Assembly: GCA_030604975.1 (NCBI GenBank) | Contig: JAUVUV010000007.1 | Coordinates: 1-15,427, forward strand | Length of the DNA stretch: 15,427 bases | Direction of reading: 5' to 3' | From: Candidatus Glassiibacteriota bacterium | GTDB taxonomy: Bacteria > Gemmatimonadota > Glassbacteria > GWA2-58-10 | In this document: one piece after another, positions 1-7,567 of the stretch | How positions within the stretch are numbered: the stretch's first letter is position 1 | How the letters are laid out: each line of letters starts with the position of its first letter | Position numbers and translations under genes: made by a program | Notes under the pieces: generated by a model | Databases searched by the model: none | Told to the model about the DNA's origin: nothing | The model's input: the letters and a program-made list of their open reading frames with translations, nothing else

Positions 1-83
1 GGCTGGTTTGCAAAGGTTCGATAGCAGCGGATCTTATCAGGTTGTTTCAAGAGAAGGGCTGCGGCGGCAGCCACAAGGCTCAT
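1..83 (-). CDS. Possible N-terminus of a membrane protein, cut by the left edge
   Basis: On the minus strand an open frame begins at an ATG (83-81) and stays open to the window edge, giving 27 codons. It reads as a short hydrophobic, alanine- and leucine-rich segment (LVAAAALLL) followed by a charged and aromatic stretch (KQPDKIRCYRTFANQ). This resembles a first membrane helix and the basic loop after it. In-frame TTG at 104-102 is another possible start; an in-frame stop lies at 113-111. No convincing ribosome binding site precedes either start, and a strong minus-strand terminator lies just upstream. I do not recognise a family. The gene is either real and truncated, or a chance frame. Confidence 0.25.
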   Translation of the reverse strand, partial: MSLVAAAAALLLKQPDKIRCYRTFANQ

Positions 84-114
84 CGACAGGGTTGCAGATA
101 CCAACTGGTTCTAC

Positions 115-147
115 AAAAAAAGTCCTGGGCGGTTAGAACCCGGGACT
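115..147 (-). terminator. Rho-independent terminator (minus strand), possibly an attenuator
   Basis: Arms AGTCCTGGG (121-129) and CCCGGGACT (139-147) form a 9-bp stem with one G-U pair and a 9-nt loop. On the minus strand the stem is followed directly by a run of seven U (121-115), the classical intrinsic terminator layout; on the plus strand no T-run follows. It would stop leftward transcription started in the 150-790 region. A 7-bp complementary pair, GGTTCTA (107-113) with TAGAACC (134-140), overlaps the stem and could form a competing hairpin, so attenuation of a leftward gene is possible but unproven. Confidence 0.6.
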
Positions 148-366
148 CACATTTGGTGGGCGATATTGAAATCGAAATAAATGTTCTCTTGAGTAAAAAA
201 CAAACTGTTACGGAACTGTCACAAAATCTGTAGTACAAGATGCCCAGGAATGGGTACTCGTGCGTATTTAAGTTGATTTAGAGACGATTTTAAGCTTGGA
301 AATGCATATGAATGGTGAAAAATTTTGTCCGCGAGTTTACACATCATTTTTGTTTTTTTTACATGG

Positions 367-394
367 TATTTAACAGCATAACTATTTAACAGCA
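367..394. repeat. Direct repeat pair, period 16
   Basis: TATTTAACAGCA occurs at 367-378 and again at 383-394. Extended to 16 bases the two units match at 15 positions. The period of about one and a half helical turns and the isolated intergenic location would fit a protein-binding site, but there is no independent evidence of that. Confidence 0.45.
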
Positions 395-634
395 AAACCT
401 GGTATGATTCGGCAAAAGTGGATCACAGTAGCTTTTTTGATTGGAAATTTCCAGGCATAATTTTGCAATAACCGTTGTGGTCACTTTCTTCATTTGCTAT
501 TTCCCCTTGAACTGTAAATTCCCTGTTCTTTATAACCCTAATGTAATTCTTCCTCAGCTTTGAAACCTATTCATATTTCCCCGGAACAAAGCTGTCTCTG
601 ATAAGTATAAAAATTAACCTTATCTGTTTTCTAA

Positions 635-654
635 AGGGGTTATTAGGGGTTATT
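635..654. repeat. Tandem decamer repeat
   Basis: AGGGGTTATT is present twice in perfect tandem, at 635-644 and 645-654, a period close to one helical turn. It lies about 140 bases upstream of the large secreted-peptidase gene. It may be an activator site or simply a slippage duplication. Confidence 0.4.
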
Positions 655-735
655 CTGGTAGGATTCACCCCCCAGGAATCGACCTTGGGGCTATGATTCG
701 GTTACTGAAGGCGTTGCCTTTTAGTCGGCAAACGG

Positions 736-765
736 TTAAAATCAAATTGGAAAGTGGCTTATAGA
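736..765 (+). promoter_or_regulatory. Weak candidate promoter for the peptidase-barrel gene
   Basis: TTAAAA (736-741, 4 of 6 to the -35 consensus) and TATAGA (760-765, 4 of 6 to the -10) are separated by 18 bases. The implied start near 772 gives a leader of about 22 bases, like the leaders implied for lysS and bamA. The match is weak and could be chance in AT-rich DNA. Confidence 0.25.
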
Positions 766-793
766 TTCCGAGCGAATAAGGGGGGATCTCGAA

Positions 794-3673
794 GTGGATT
801 CATTGTTTTCCGAGCGTTCTTCTGTCCGCCATCATTTTTGGACTTCTGCTATCGTATTGGCTGCTGTCTTTTTTCTTTCTGCACCCGATCTTAGCGCTCA
901 GCTCACCGGGTTCGGCAAGAACAAGGTTCAGTACAGCGAGTTCGACTGGAGAATCCTGGCGGGCAAGCATATAGATCTTTACTATTATCCTGAAGAAGAG
1001 GAAATCGCCTACCTGGCCCTGAAAGAAGCGGAAGATGCCTATGATAAACTCTCCTTTCGTTTCAACCACCATGTTTTCCGCCGCATTCCGCTGATTATTT
1101 TCAGCGCTCACCATTATTTCCAGCAGACAAATATCATCGAGTCTTTTATCCCTGAAGGAGTAGGAGGGTTTACCGAATTTCTCAAGGGCCGGGTCGTTTT
1201 ACCGTTCAACGGTTCGTTCGAGGATTTCCGCCACGTGCTGTGGCACGAGATGGTGCACGTTTTCCAGATCAGCAAGGCAAACCAGTCCTACAGGATTCGC
1301 CCGCGCGGCCAGAAGGCGCGAATGCCTCTCTGGTGGACCGAGGGCCTGGCGGAATATTCCAGCACAGGGTGGGGCACAAGGGCCGACATGTACATGCGCG
1401 ACCTGGTACTCAATAATCTGATTCCACCTATCGAGAAGCTTGGTATTTATAATTATTCGGGAATCGTCTACAAACTGGGCCAGTCTATTCACATGATGCT
1501 CGGTGAACGCTACGGCGATGAAATGATCGTGAGGATGTACGAAAACCTCTGGCAGTTCACTGAATTCAAGGACCTGTTCGAATATGTCTACGGAATCAAG
1601 TTAGAGGATTTCGGCAAACAATGGGCGCATGCGCTGAAAAAACGCTATTATCCGGACGTCCTGGACAAGGAGGAGATGAGAATCGCCGATATCGTGGATG
1701 TCGCCACGAAAAGCTGGGCCAACATGCACCCCTCGGTATACACCTCTCCCAAGAGCGGGGAACAGCGCGTTGTTTTTGTCTCGCCTCGAACCGGTTATCT
1801 GGATATTTACAGTGTGCTTCTGGCTGAGGGAGAAAAAGACCGGAAAAAACATATAAAGGGTGGCAGAAGTGCTGAGTTCGAATCGTTTCACCCGTTCCAG
1901 ACTCGGATGGATATCAGCAACAGCGGGAATCTTCTTTTCACCAGCAAGTATCATGAAAAGGACGCGCTTTTCCTGTGGAATCTGGATAAAAACAAAAAGA
2001 TTGCCCGTTACAGATTCAAGGGCCTGATCGGGATCAGTTCTCCCAGTTGGGGGCCGGATGAGAAAAAGATCGTTTTCAGCGGCCTGAGTGTAACTGGATT
2101 TTCGGACATCTATATTTTCGACCTGGAATCTGAAAGGCTCACCAAACTGACCAGCGACAGGTACGCCGACGACTATCCGGATTTCTCTCCTGACGGCAGG
2201 TACGTGGTTTTCACCTCAGACAGGAGTGTATACGGGGAAGAGGGATACCGCAACCTGTTTCTCTATGACATCGAGACCCGTCAGATTAAATACCTTACCA
2301 TGGGCAAATGGAACGACAGCCAGCCCCGTTTCAACGCAGACGGTACTAAAATCGCTTTCATATCCGACCGCAACGGACTGCCGAACCTTTACCTGATAGA
2401 CATGGAAGGCACCGGTACGCAGCTGACCAATTTTTTCAACGGCATGTTCGGTTTCGACTGGACAGCCCGAGATTCGGGTTTTGTTTTTACCGCGCTCAAC
2501 ACCCAGACCATGGGGATACATTTTCTCGCCATGCCGGATTCGGCGGTGGATTTGGTCAGCCTGGACCGTGAAACCCGGATCCTTCAATGGGACTGGGAGG
2601 ATTACAAGGAACAGGTGGCGAGCAAGGACACTGAAAAACAGCCCTACAAGCGGGACTTTACCCTTGATTTTGCTTACGCCCAGGTCGGTTACACGCCGTC
2701 ACCGTATTATGGCGGCACCTACGGTCAGGGATTGCTGATGTTTTCCGACATGATGGGAGACGAGCTGGTCCTGATTGCAGCAGGCAATTCCGCTACCTCT
2801 ACCGAGGATTTCTGGGACAGTTTCAACGGCGCGGTAACTTATTATAACCGCAAAAACCGGGTAAATTATGGCTACGGTGGTTTCCGCTTCGCTGGTCGCT
2901 ACGTGGACTTTATCAGGGATGAGTTCTTCTACGAGCGCACCCACGGAATTTACGGATTTTTCAGCTACCCGGTTTCGAAATATCACCGGATCGAGACCGG
3001 GATGAGCTTTATGAAAAGCTACCGGGAGGATTATTTCCTCCAATTTGTCAGGGACTCCTACCTGGTGACAAATTCGATCTCTTTTATCAAGGATACTTCG
3101 ATCTACCTGCCCTCCGGCCCGATCGATGGTGAGCGCTGGCATATCGGCATGGCCCTGACCACAGATATCAGCGAGGGGCGCACGGACAACGTTTCCCTGT
3201 TGCTCGATATAAGGAAGTACTTTAGATTGACCACTTTCAGCGCCTATGCGGTAAGGCTCCAGGGAAGGTACAGCGGGGGTAAAATCCCTTTCCGCTATAT
3301 TCTGGGCGGAAGCTGGTCCCTGCGTGGCTATCCGCGCTGGTCGATTATCGGTTCGCGCAGTGTGCTGCTCAATCAGGAGCTGCGTTTTCCTCTCTATCAC
3401 CGGATCGACCTCTGGCTCGGTCTGGGCAGGCTCCCGCTTCCCGGAGTGGAGGGCGCGCTATTTTTCGACATGGGCAACGCCTGGGATGAGTGGGAGGATT
3501 ATCCAGGCCTGCTGGCCAGTGCCGGCTTCGGTCTCCGGATGAGCCTGGGCGGGCCGCTGATTCTCAGACTCGACCGGGCGAGACGGATTAACTGGCTGAA
3601 AGGCTACCGCGGGGCAAAGCGCTCGATTGGAAGAAAATATTATACGAACTTCTTTTTCGGTTTCAACTATTGA
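794..3673 (+). CDS. Secreted metallopeptidase / TolB-like propeller / Omp85-type barrel protein
   Basis: This 959-residue protein has three parts. A signal peptide (hydrophobic about 15-31, likely cleavage after LSA at 33-35) is followed by a gluzincin-like peptidase domain. That domain carries HEMVH at 151-155 and WTEGLAEY at 181-188, the usual HExxH and downstream glutamate zinc site of the peptidase MA-like group. Residues about 310-600 contain WD40/PD40-type blades (for example YPDFSPDGRYVVFTSDR near 461 and FNADGTKIAFISDR near 513), as in TolB. The C-terminal third is rich in alternating aromatic strands, has LRGY at 843-846, the Omp85 loop-6 motif, and ends in an aromatic residue (FFFGFNY), as outer-membrane barrels do. 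The GTG start is supported by AAGGGGGG eight bases upstream and by the signal peptide that follows. It likely sits in the outer membrane with the peptidase and propeller on one face. The substrate is unknown; the domain calls are firmer than the function. Confidence 0.85.
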   Translation: MDSLFSERSSVRHHFWTSAIVLAAVFFLSAPDLSAQLTGFGKNKVQYSEFDWRILAGKHIDLYYYPEEEEIAYLALKEAEDAYDKLSFRFNHHVFRRIPLIIFSAHHYFQQTNIIESFIPEGVGGFTEFLKGRVVLPFNGSFEDFRHVLWHEMVHVFQISKANQSYRIRPRGQKARMPLWWTEGLAEYSSTGWGTRADMYMRDLVLNNLIPPIEKLGIYNYSGIVYKLGQSIHMMLGERYGDEMIVRMYENLWQFTEFKDLFEYVYGIKLEDFGKQWAHALKKRYYPDVLDKEEMRIADIVDVATKSWANMHPSVYTSPKSGEQRVVFVSPRTGYLDIYSVLLAEGEKDRKKHIKGGRSAEFESFHPFQTRMDISNSGNLLFTSKYHEKDALFLWNLDKNKKIARYRFKGLIGISSPSWGPDEKKIVFSGLSVTGFSDIYIFDLESERLTKLTSDRYADDYPDFSPDGRYVVFTSDRSVYGEEGYRNLFLYDIETRQIKYLTMGKWNDSQPRFNADGTKIAFISDRNGLPNLYLIDMEGTGTQLTNFFNGMFGFDWTARDSGFVFTALNTQTMGIHFLAMPDSAVDLVSLDRETRILQWDWEDYKEQVASKDTEKQPYKRDFTLDFAYAQVGYTPSPYYGGTYGQGLLMFSDMMGDELVLIAAGNSATSTEDFWDSFNGAVTYYNRKNRVNYGYGGFRFAGRYVDFIRDEFFYERTHGIYGFFSYPVSKYHRIETGMSFMKSYREDYFLQFVRDSYLVTNSISFIKDTSIYLPSGPIDGERWHIGMALTTDISEGRTDNVSLLLDIRKYFRLTTFSAYAVRLQGRYSGGKIPFRYILGGSWSLRGYPRWSIIGSRSVLLNQELRFPLYHRIDLWLGLGRLPLPGVEGALFFDMGNAWDEWEDYPGLLASAGFGLRMSLGGPLILRLDRARRINWLKGYRGAKRSIGRKYYTNFFFGFNY

Positions 3674-3766
3674 TGAAAATTCGCTGCCCTGAAAAATTTT
3701 GCTTTCAATACCGGCGGCCCGACCAGCGCTTAGCTGATTATTTCAGGATCGTGCTTGAAACCCATC

Positions 3767-3829
3767 ATTCCCCCCTATCAAGGGGGTACATTCCAAATTC
3801 CCCCCTATCAAGGGGGGAGACAGGGGGGT
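3767..3829. repeat. Tandem C/G-run hairpin repeat (MITE-like intergenic element)
   Basis: ATTCCCCCCTATCAAGGGGG occurs at 3767-3786 and again at 3797-3816, a 30-base period. Each copy folds on itself (C-run, TATCAA loop, G-run), and a third G-run (3823-3828) follows the second copy. Short elements with facing C and G runs are known as dispersed intergenic repeats in several bacterial groups. Family membership is inferred from appearance. The element lies between two same-strand genes and does not interrupt a frame. Confidence 0.6.
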
Positions 3830-3901
3830 GTTATGTTATACAGTTGGGGTTTGGTACCCGAAATCAGGATCACAGATTCACACTCGGATCACACACTGAT
3901 A

Positions 3902-3930
3902 CCTCGCGGCTCTGCCGCGAGGCAGTTCAT
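3902..3930 (+). terminator. Terminator-like perfect hairpin
   Basis: CCTCGCGGC (3902-3910) and GCCGCGAGG (3914-3922) form a perfect 9-bp GC-rich stem with a 3-base TCT loop. The tract after it, CAGTTCATTTTTG, has a T5 run that begins about eight bases beyond the stem, so it is not a textbook intrinsic terminator. It lies 230 bases after the peptidase-barrel gene and 49 bases before the HAD gene start, and may end the first transcript or be a palindromic repeat. Confidence 0.45.
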
Positions 3931-3970
3931 TTTTGTCTAATTGAAAAACTGCACGGGGGTTTCAGGCGGC

Positions 3971-4597
3971 ATGATTAAGAATATTCTTTTCGACATCGGT
4001 TCCGTGCTCCTTCTTTTCGACCGGGAGGCGACAGTCCGGGAGTTTTCATACTACAGCGAGACAATCCCGCAGGAAAAGTTTACCGACGAGCACGTTTTTC
4101 TCCCGGAATTCTGGCCCGGGATGGAAACCGGGGAGATAAGCCCCCGCGAAGACTACGAACGATTTAGAAAAGTGAGCGGCTGCCGGATCTCTTTCCGGCA
4201 TTTCAGCCTGATCTGGGCCAGGTATTTTACCGACTCCCGGCCGATGATTGCACTCGGCCGCAGCCTCTCCCGCCGTTTCAGGGTCTATTTTCTCTCAAAT
4301 ACCGACCCGCTGCATATCCCCGTGCTTTACAGCAGGTTTCCAGACGTGCTCTTTTTCCACGGCCAGGCCTTGTCCTATGAGCTCGGGGTATTAAAACCAG
4401 AGCGGTCCTTTTTCGAGCGAGCCTTGGCGAAATTCGCCCTGAAACCATCGGATTGCCTTTTTATCGACGATCAGCCCCAGAACGTGGAGGCGGCCCGTAA
4501 TCGGGGCATACGCTCGATCCATCATTTCAACCCCGAGCAAACCAGAGCCGAAATAATCGCCGAGTTCGGGCGCGATGGAATCAGCCTGGAATTTTAG
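3971..4597 (+). CDS. HAD-superfamily hydrolase (YihX-like, probable small-molecule phosphatase)
   Basis: This 208-residue protein shows the four HAD motifs in order. Motif I is FDIGSVL with the nucleophile Asp8; motif II is LSNTD around 108-112; the motif III lysine is in LKPE (Lys142); motif IV is FIDDQPQN with Asp166 and Asp167. Motif I has the DxGxV form seen in YihX-type members (E. coli YihX has FDLGNV) in place of the common DxDxT, so the usual second aspartate is absent; this is normal for that subgroup. The insert between motifs I and II fits a helical cap. A sugar phosphate is a plausible substrate but is not visible from sequence. ATG at 3971 is preferred over an in-frame TTG at 3941 because the family begins a few residues before motif I; the binding site is weak (CAGG just upstream). 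The gene stands alone, with a 251-base gap after it. Confidence 0.85.
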   Translation: MIKNILFDIGSVLLLFDREATVREFSYYSETIPQEKFTDEHVFLPEFWPGMETGEISPREDYERFRKVSGCRISFRHFSLIWARYFTDSRPMIALGRSLSRRFRVYFLSNTDPLHIPVLYSRFPDVLFFHGQALSYELGVLKPERSFFERALAKFALKPSDCLFIDDQPQNVEAARNRGIRSIHHFNPEQTRAEIIAEFGRDGISLEF

Positions 4598-4848
4598 TCT
4601 GCATCTAAAGCTGCTCACTGACCAGCCGGGCAACCTGAGCGCTTTTCGAGACAGATGAATCGATTCTCTCAGGACTGCTTTCTGGTTGCTATTCGGGGGG
4701 AGGGGGTATATATTATAATGCCAATATCTTAGCTTCTTAAATATAGCTGTGCTTGGGTATGGGTCCTCCGGTTAAAAACCGTGATGGTTGTGCAAAAGCA
4801 ATGTTGTATTTAATGGGTTAACCGAAGTTTCCCATAAAGGATTTAAAA
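4598..4848. other. Intergenic gap before prfB
   Basis: No gene is visible in these 251 bases. They contain a purine tract (GGGGGGAGGGGG, 4695-4706) directly followed by an AT-rich segment with TATAAT at 4714-4719, but no good -35 hexamer at normal spacing. There is also a small hairpin CGGTT-AAA-AACCG near 4770. Transcription of prfB probably starts in this gap, but the exact promoter is unclear. Confidence 0.4.
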
Positions 4849-5965
4849 ATGGGAGAGGGAGTAAAAGTGCTCGATAGAATACATAAACAGGCGAAAGATT
4901 TAAGCCACAGGCTTGAAAAATTCAGGGGTTATCTTTGACCTCGAAAACAAGATTGCGAGCATAGAGAAGCTGGAAGAGCTGATGGCGAAGCCCGATTTCT
5001 GGGATGACCAGGAAAAGGCGCGGCAGATTATCGACCAGGCCAACGATCTCAAGCGCTGGACTGAACCGGTGAAGGAGATCGAGAGCAGATTGAAAGACCT
5101 GGAGGAACTTGCACTGCTTGCAGAGGGTGAGGAAGATGGGCTGGAGGAAGACCTGAGCTCGGATGCAGAGCAGATCGCCAGGAAGATCGATGAACTTGAG
5201 ATGCTGCACATGCTCTCCGGCAAGGATGACCCCCGGAATGCGATCCTTACCATTCATCCGGGGGCCGGGGGTACCGAAAGCCAGGACTGGGCCCAGATGC
5301 TTGTCCGGATGTATTCCCGATGGATAGAAAAACATGGATTCAAAAGCCAGATCCTCGACCTGCAGCCCGGTGATGAGGCGGGAATAAAGAGCGCCACGCT
5401 GGAAGTCAAGGGCCGGAACGCCTTCGGTTATCTGAAAGCCGAAAAGGGAGTCCACAGGCTGGTGCGGATCAGCCCGTTCGATGCCAACAGGCGCAGACAC
5501 ACCTCGTTCGCCTCGGTTTTTGTCTATCCCGAGATAGAGGACAATGTCCAGGTACGGATAGATGAAAAGGATTTGCGGATCGACACCTATCGCTCCAGCG
5601 GTGCTGGCGGACAACACGTAAACAAAACAGACTCCGCAGTTCGTATTACCTACCTGCCGACAGGTATTGTGGTGCAGTGCCAGAATGAACGCAGCCAGCA
5701 CCGGAACAAGGAAAATGCAATGAAAATCCTTCGGGCCCGGCTCTATGAGCAAAGGATCGAGCAGGAGCGCGCAGAAAAAGAAGCAATAGAAGCTGAGAAA
5801 AAAGAGATTGCCTGGGGTAACCAGATCAGGAGCTATGTCCTTCATCCTTATATGATGGTCAAGGACCACCGCACGAAGATCGAGAATGGGGATGCTCAGG
5901 GAGTGTTAGAGGGCGACCTGGACCTTTTCATCATGGGCTATCTCAAACAGTTCGGCGGAATTTGA
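4849..5965 (+). CDS. prfB: Peptide chain release factor 2, made by programmed +1 frameshift
   Basis: RF2 ends translation at UGA and UAA. The first frame runs from ATG 4849 (or GTG 4867) to an in-frame TGA at 4936-4938. Skipping T4936 joins it to the second frame, which ends at 5965. The joined protein is 371 residues from the ATG or 365 from the GTG, against 365 in E. coli. It reads EKFRGYL-DLENKI across the junction, as RF2 should. SPF (codons 5471-5479) is the stop-codon recognition tripeptide and GGQ (5606-5614), in SGAGGQHVN, is the catalytic loop; TSF and QRS/NER-type flanks also match the family. For the start, ATG 4849 has AAAGGA eight bases upstream, while GTG 4867 has a stronger GAGGGAG five bases upstream and gives the family length. 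I list the outer one, with the GTG as a serious alternative. lysS follows after 84 bases, the same gene order as the E. coli prfB-lysS pair. Confidence 0.95.
4924..4939 (+). promoter_or_regulatory. RF2 autoregulatory +1 frameshift site
   Basis: AGGGGTTATCTTTGAC differs from the E. coli prfB site (AGGGGGTATCTTTGAC) at one base. It has the internal Shine-Dalgarno-like AGGGG three to four bases before the slippery CTT, then the in-frame TGA and a following C, the poor-termination context. In the known mechanism, low RF2 lets the ribosome shift by +1 at CTT-T and make full-length protein, while ample RF2 ends translation early. All required elements are present, so autoregulation is very likely here. 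Confidence 0.93.
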
Positions 5966-5994
5966 CAGCCAGGATCTTGTCAGCTTGAACCGCT

Positions 5995-6022
5995 TTGGGA
6001 TATGTGTAATGTGTGGTATAAT
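5995..6022 (+). promoter_or_regulatory. Extended -10 promoter of the lysS operon
   Basis: TATAAT at 6017-6022 is a perfect -10 hexamer, preceded by TGG to give the extended form TGnTATAAT. TTGGGA at 5995-6000 (4 of 6 to the -35) lies 16 bases before it. The implied start near 6029 gives a leader of only about 20 bases. This suggests lysS and the genes behind it can be transcribed apart from prfB. Confidence 0.65.
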
Positions 6023-6049
6023 TAAATAGAGAATGAAATAGGGAGAATG

Positions 6050-7567
6050 ATGGAAGAAAGGCATCAACTGGTACAGGTCAGGCTGGAAAAGCTCGAAAAG
6101 CTGAAAAAAATGGGTGTCAATCCTTATCCGTACTCGTTTGATGTTACCGCCCGCAACAAGGAAATAGTCGCCGGTTTCAAGGACAGTGAAAACCCGGAAG
6201 ACGGCCAGCAGTTCAGCATTGCCGGCAGGATCATGTCTTTACGGAGCATGGGCAAGGCTTCTTTCGCGCATATCGATGACGGAAGCGGCCAACTTCAGAT
6301 ATACCTGCGTAAGGACCGGTTGGACGAGAAGGCTTACAACGTGGTCAAGCTCCTTGACCTCGGTGATATAATAGGGGTGAAGGGCTATCTGTTCCGGACC
6401 AGGACCGGCGAGATCACCCTTCGCGTGGAATCTTTCGAACTGCTTGCCAAGAGTATACGTCCTCTGCCGGTAGTGAAAGAAAAGGTGGTCGATAATGAGA
6501 AAATGGTCTATGATAAGGTGGAGGACAAGGAATTCCGCTACCGCCAGCGCTATGTGGACCTGGTGGTGAATCCGGAAGTCAGGAAGATTTTCCTGGCCAG
6601 AGCGCGGCTGATTAACCGGATCAGGGCCTTTCTGGATGAGCTGGATTTTCTCGAGGTCGAAACTCCTGTCCTGCAGCCCATTTACGGCGGGGCCGCTGCC
6701 CGGCCTTTTACAACCTACCACAATGCGCTTGACAGCAAGCTGTATCTTCGGATATCGAACGAACTTTACCTCAAGCGCCTCGTGGTGGGAGGCTTCAACC
6801 GGGTGTATGAGTTTTCGAAGGATTTCCGCAACGAGGGAATCGACCGCAGCCACAATCCGGAATTCACGATGCTGGAATTCTACCAGGCTTATGCAGATTG
6901 CTACGAGATGATGGACCTGGTGGAGAAACTGGTTTTCGATGTAATTACCGGCAGCCTGGGGCAGCAGCGCAGCCAACTGGAATGGCGTGGCAAGAAGATT
7001 GATTTGAAACTTCCCTGGCCGCGCCGCAGCATGCTCGATCTGCTGAGCGAGGCGGCAGGTGATGAAATCACCGTGCCGCTGGACAGGGAACAGCTCGCCG
7101 GACTCTGCCGTAAAAATGAAATAGAGGTGACTCCTGCAATGGGTGCCGGCAAGCTGCTGGATGAACTGTTTGGGGAACTGCTCGAGCCGAATTTGCACAA
7201 CCCGACTTTTGTCACTGATTACCCGATCGAGACCAGCCCGCTGGCCAAGCGCCACCGGGACAACCCGGAGCTGGTCGAACGGTTCGAGCTGCTTATCGGC
7301 GGGATGGAGATAGTCAACGCTTTCAGCGAACTCAACGATCCGATTGACCAGCGGCTGCGTTTCCAGGCCCAGATGAAACTTCGGGACGCAGGAGATGAGG
7401 AGGCCCAGGTGCTGGATGAGGACTTCCTTCGGGCTATGGAATACGGCCTGCCGCCTACAGGGGGAGTGGGAATCGGGATCGACAGGCTAGTCATGCTGGT
7501 GACCGGTTCGGATACGATCAAGGATGTAATACTTTTTCCCCAATTGAGACCGGAACAACCCATATGA
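6050..7567 (+). CDS. lysS: Lysyl-tRNA synthetase, class II
   Basis: The enzyme charges tRNA-Lys with lysine using ATP. At 505 residues it has the family length (E. coli LysS 505). An N-terminal OB-fold anticodon-binding domain lies at about 55-145 (QFSIAGRIMSLRSMGKASFAHI). The class II catalytic core follows: motif 1 (around RARLINRIRAFL and LEVETPVL), motif 2 (FRNEGIDRSHNPEFTMLEFY, about 258-277) and motif 3 (GIGIDRLVML, about 475-485). IDRSHNPEFT and GGAAARPF are typical of bacterial LysS. Two ATGs are adjacent (6047 and 6050); AGGGAG ends one base before the first and four before the second, so I take the second. Its stop overlaps the next gene's start by four bases (ATGA), which points to translational coupling with the Lol permease. 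Confidence 0.96.
   Translation: MEERHQLVQVRLEKLEKLKKMGVNPYPYSFDVTARNKEIVAGFKDSENPEDGQQFSIAGRIMSLRSMGKASFAHIDDGSGQLQIYLRKDRLDEKAYNVVKLLDLGDIIGVKGYLFRTRTGEITLRVESFELLAKSIRPLPVVKEKVVDNEKMVYDKVEDKEFRYRQRYVDLVVNPEVRKIFLARARLINRIRAFLDELDFLEVETPVLQPIYGGAAARPFTTYHNALDSKLYLRISNELYLKRLVVGGFNRVYEFSKDFRNEGIDRSHNPEFTMLEFYQAYADCYEMMDLVEKLVFDVITGSLGQQRSQLEWRGKKIDLKLPWPRRSMLDLLSEAAGDEITVPLDREQLAGLCRKNEIEVTPAMGAGKLLDELFGELLEPNLHNPTFVTDYPIETSPLAKRHRDNPELVERFELLIGGMEIVNAFSELNDPIDQRLRFQAQMKLRDAGDEEAQVLDEDFLRAMEYGLPPTGGVGIGIDRLVMLVTGSDTIKDVILFPQLRPEQPI

Larger units (their letters stand above)
148..735. other. AT-rich intergenic stretch, no gene seen
   Basis: About 590 bases hold no convincing coding frame on either strand and no tRNA, rRNA or riboswitch that I recognise. 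The stretch is AT-rich with T-tracts around 346-360. It contains two small direct-repeat pairs (367-394 and 635-654, listed separately). It also has a short hairpin with arms 669-676 and 683-690 (CCCCCAGG against CCTTGGGG, one mismatch), and a small one at 708-720 (AAGGC, GTT, GCCTT). The minus-strand terminator at 115-147 hints that a leftward transcript may start somewhere here. Confidence 0.5.

Noticed and set aside
100..160. tRNA or tRNA fragment (GGTTAGAACCC resembles a T-arm)
   Set aside because: No acceptor, D or anticodon arms can be built around it; the terminator explains the symmetry.
42..233. Plus-strand frame of 63 codons at the left
   Set aside because: It runs through the terminator hairpin, has no binding site, and its sequence looks like random coding.
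3782..3828. G-quadruplex on the plus strand
   Set aside because: Only three separate G-runs, with a C-run between them that favours simple hairpins.
3767..3829. CRISPR array
   Set aside because: Only two units 30 bases apart with a 10-base spacer, and no cas genes nearby.
3670..3978. Plus-strand frames of 102 and 61 codons after the peptidase-barrel gene
   Set aside because: They translate the tandem C/G hairpin repeats and the palindrome; they are products of repeats, not genes.
4714..4719. TATAAT as the prfB promoter
   Set aside because: No acceptable -35 at 15-19 bases and no TG extension; noted only as part of the intergenic gap.
4922..5869. Long minus-strand frame of 315 codons opposite prfB
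   Set aside because: It is a codon-usage shadow of RF2: no recognisable domains and no binding site, and the plus strand has full family motifs.
6239..7255. Minus-strand frame of 338 codons opposite lysS
   Set aside because: The composition is that of an antisense shadow, and lysS on the plus strand has all class II synthetase motifs.
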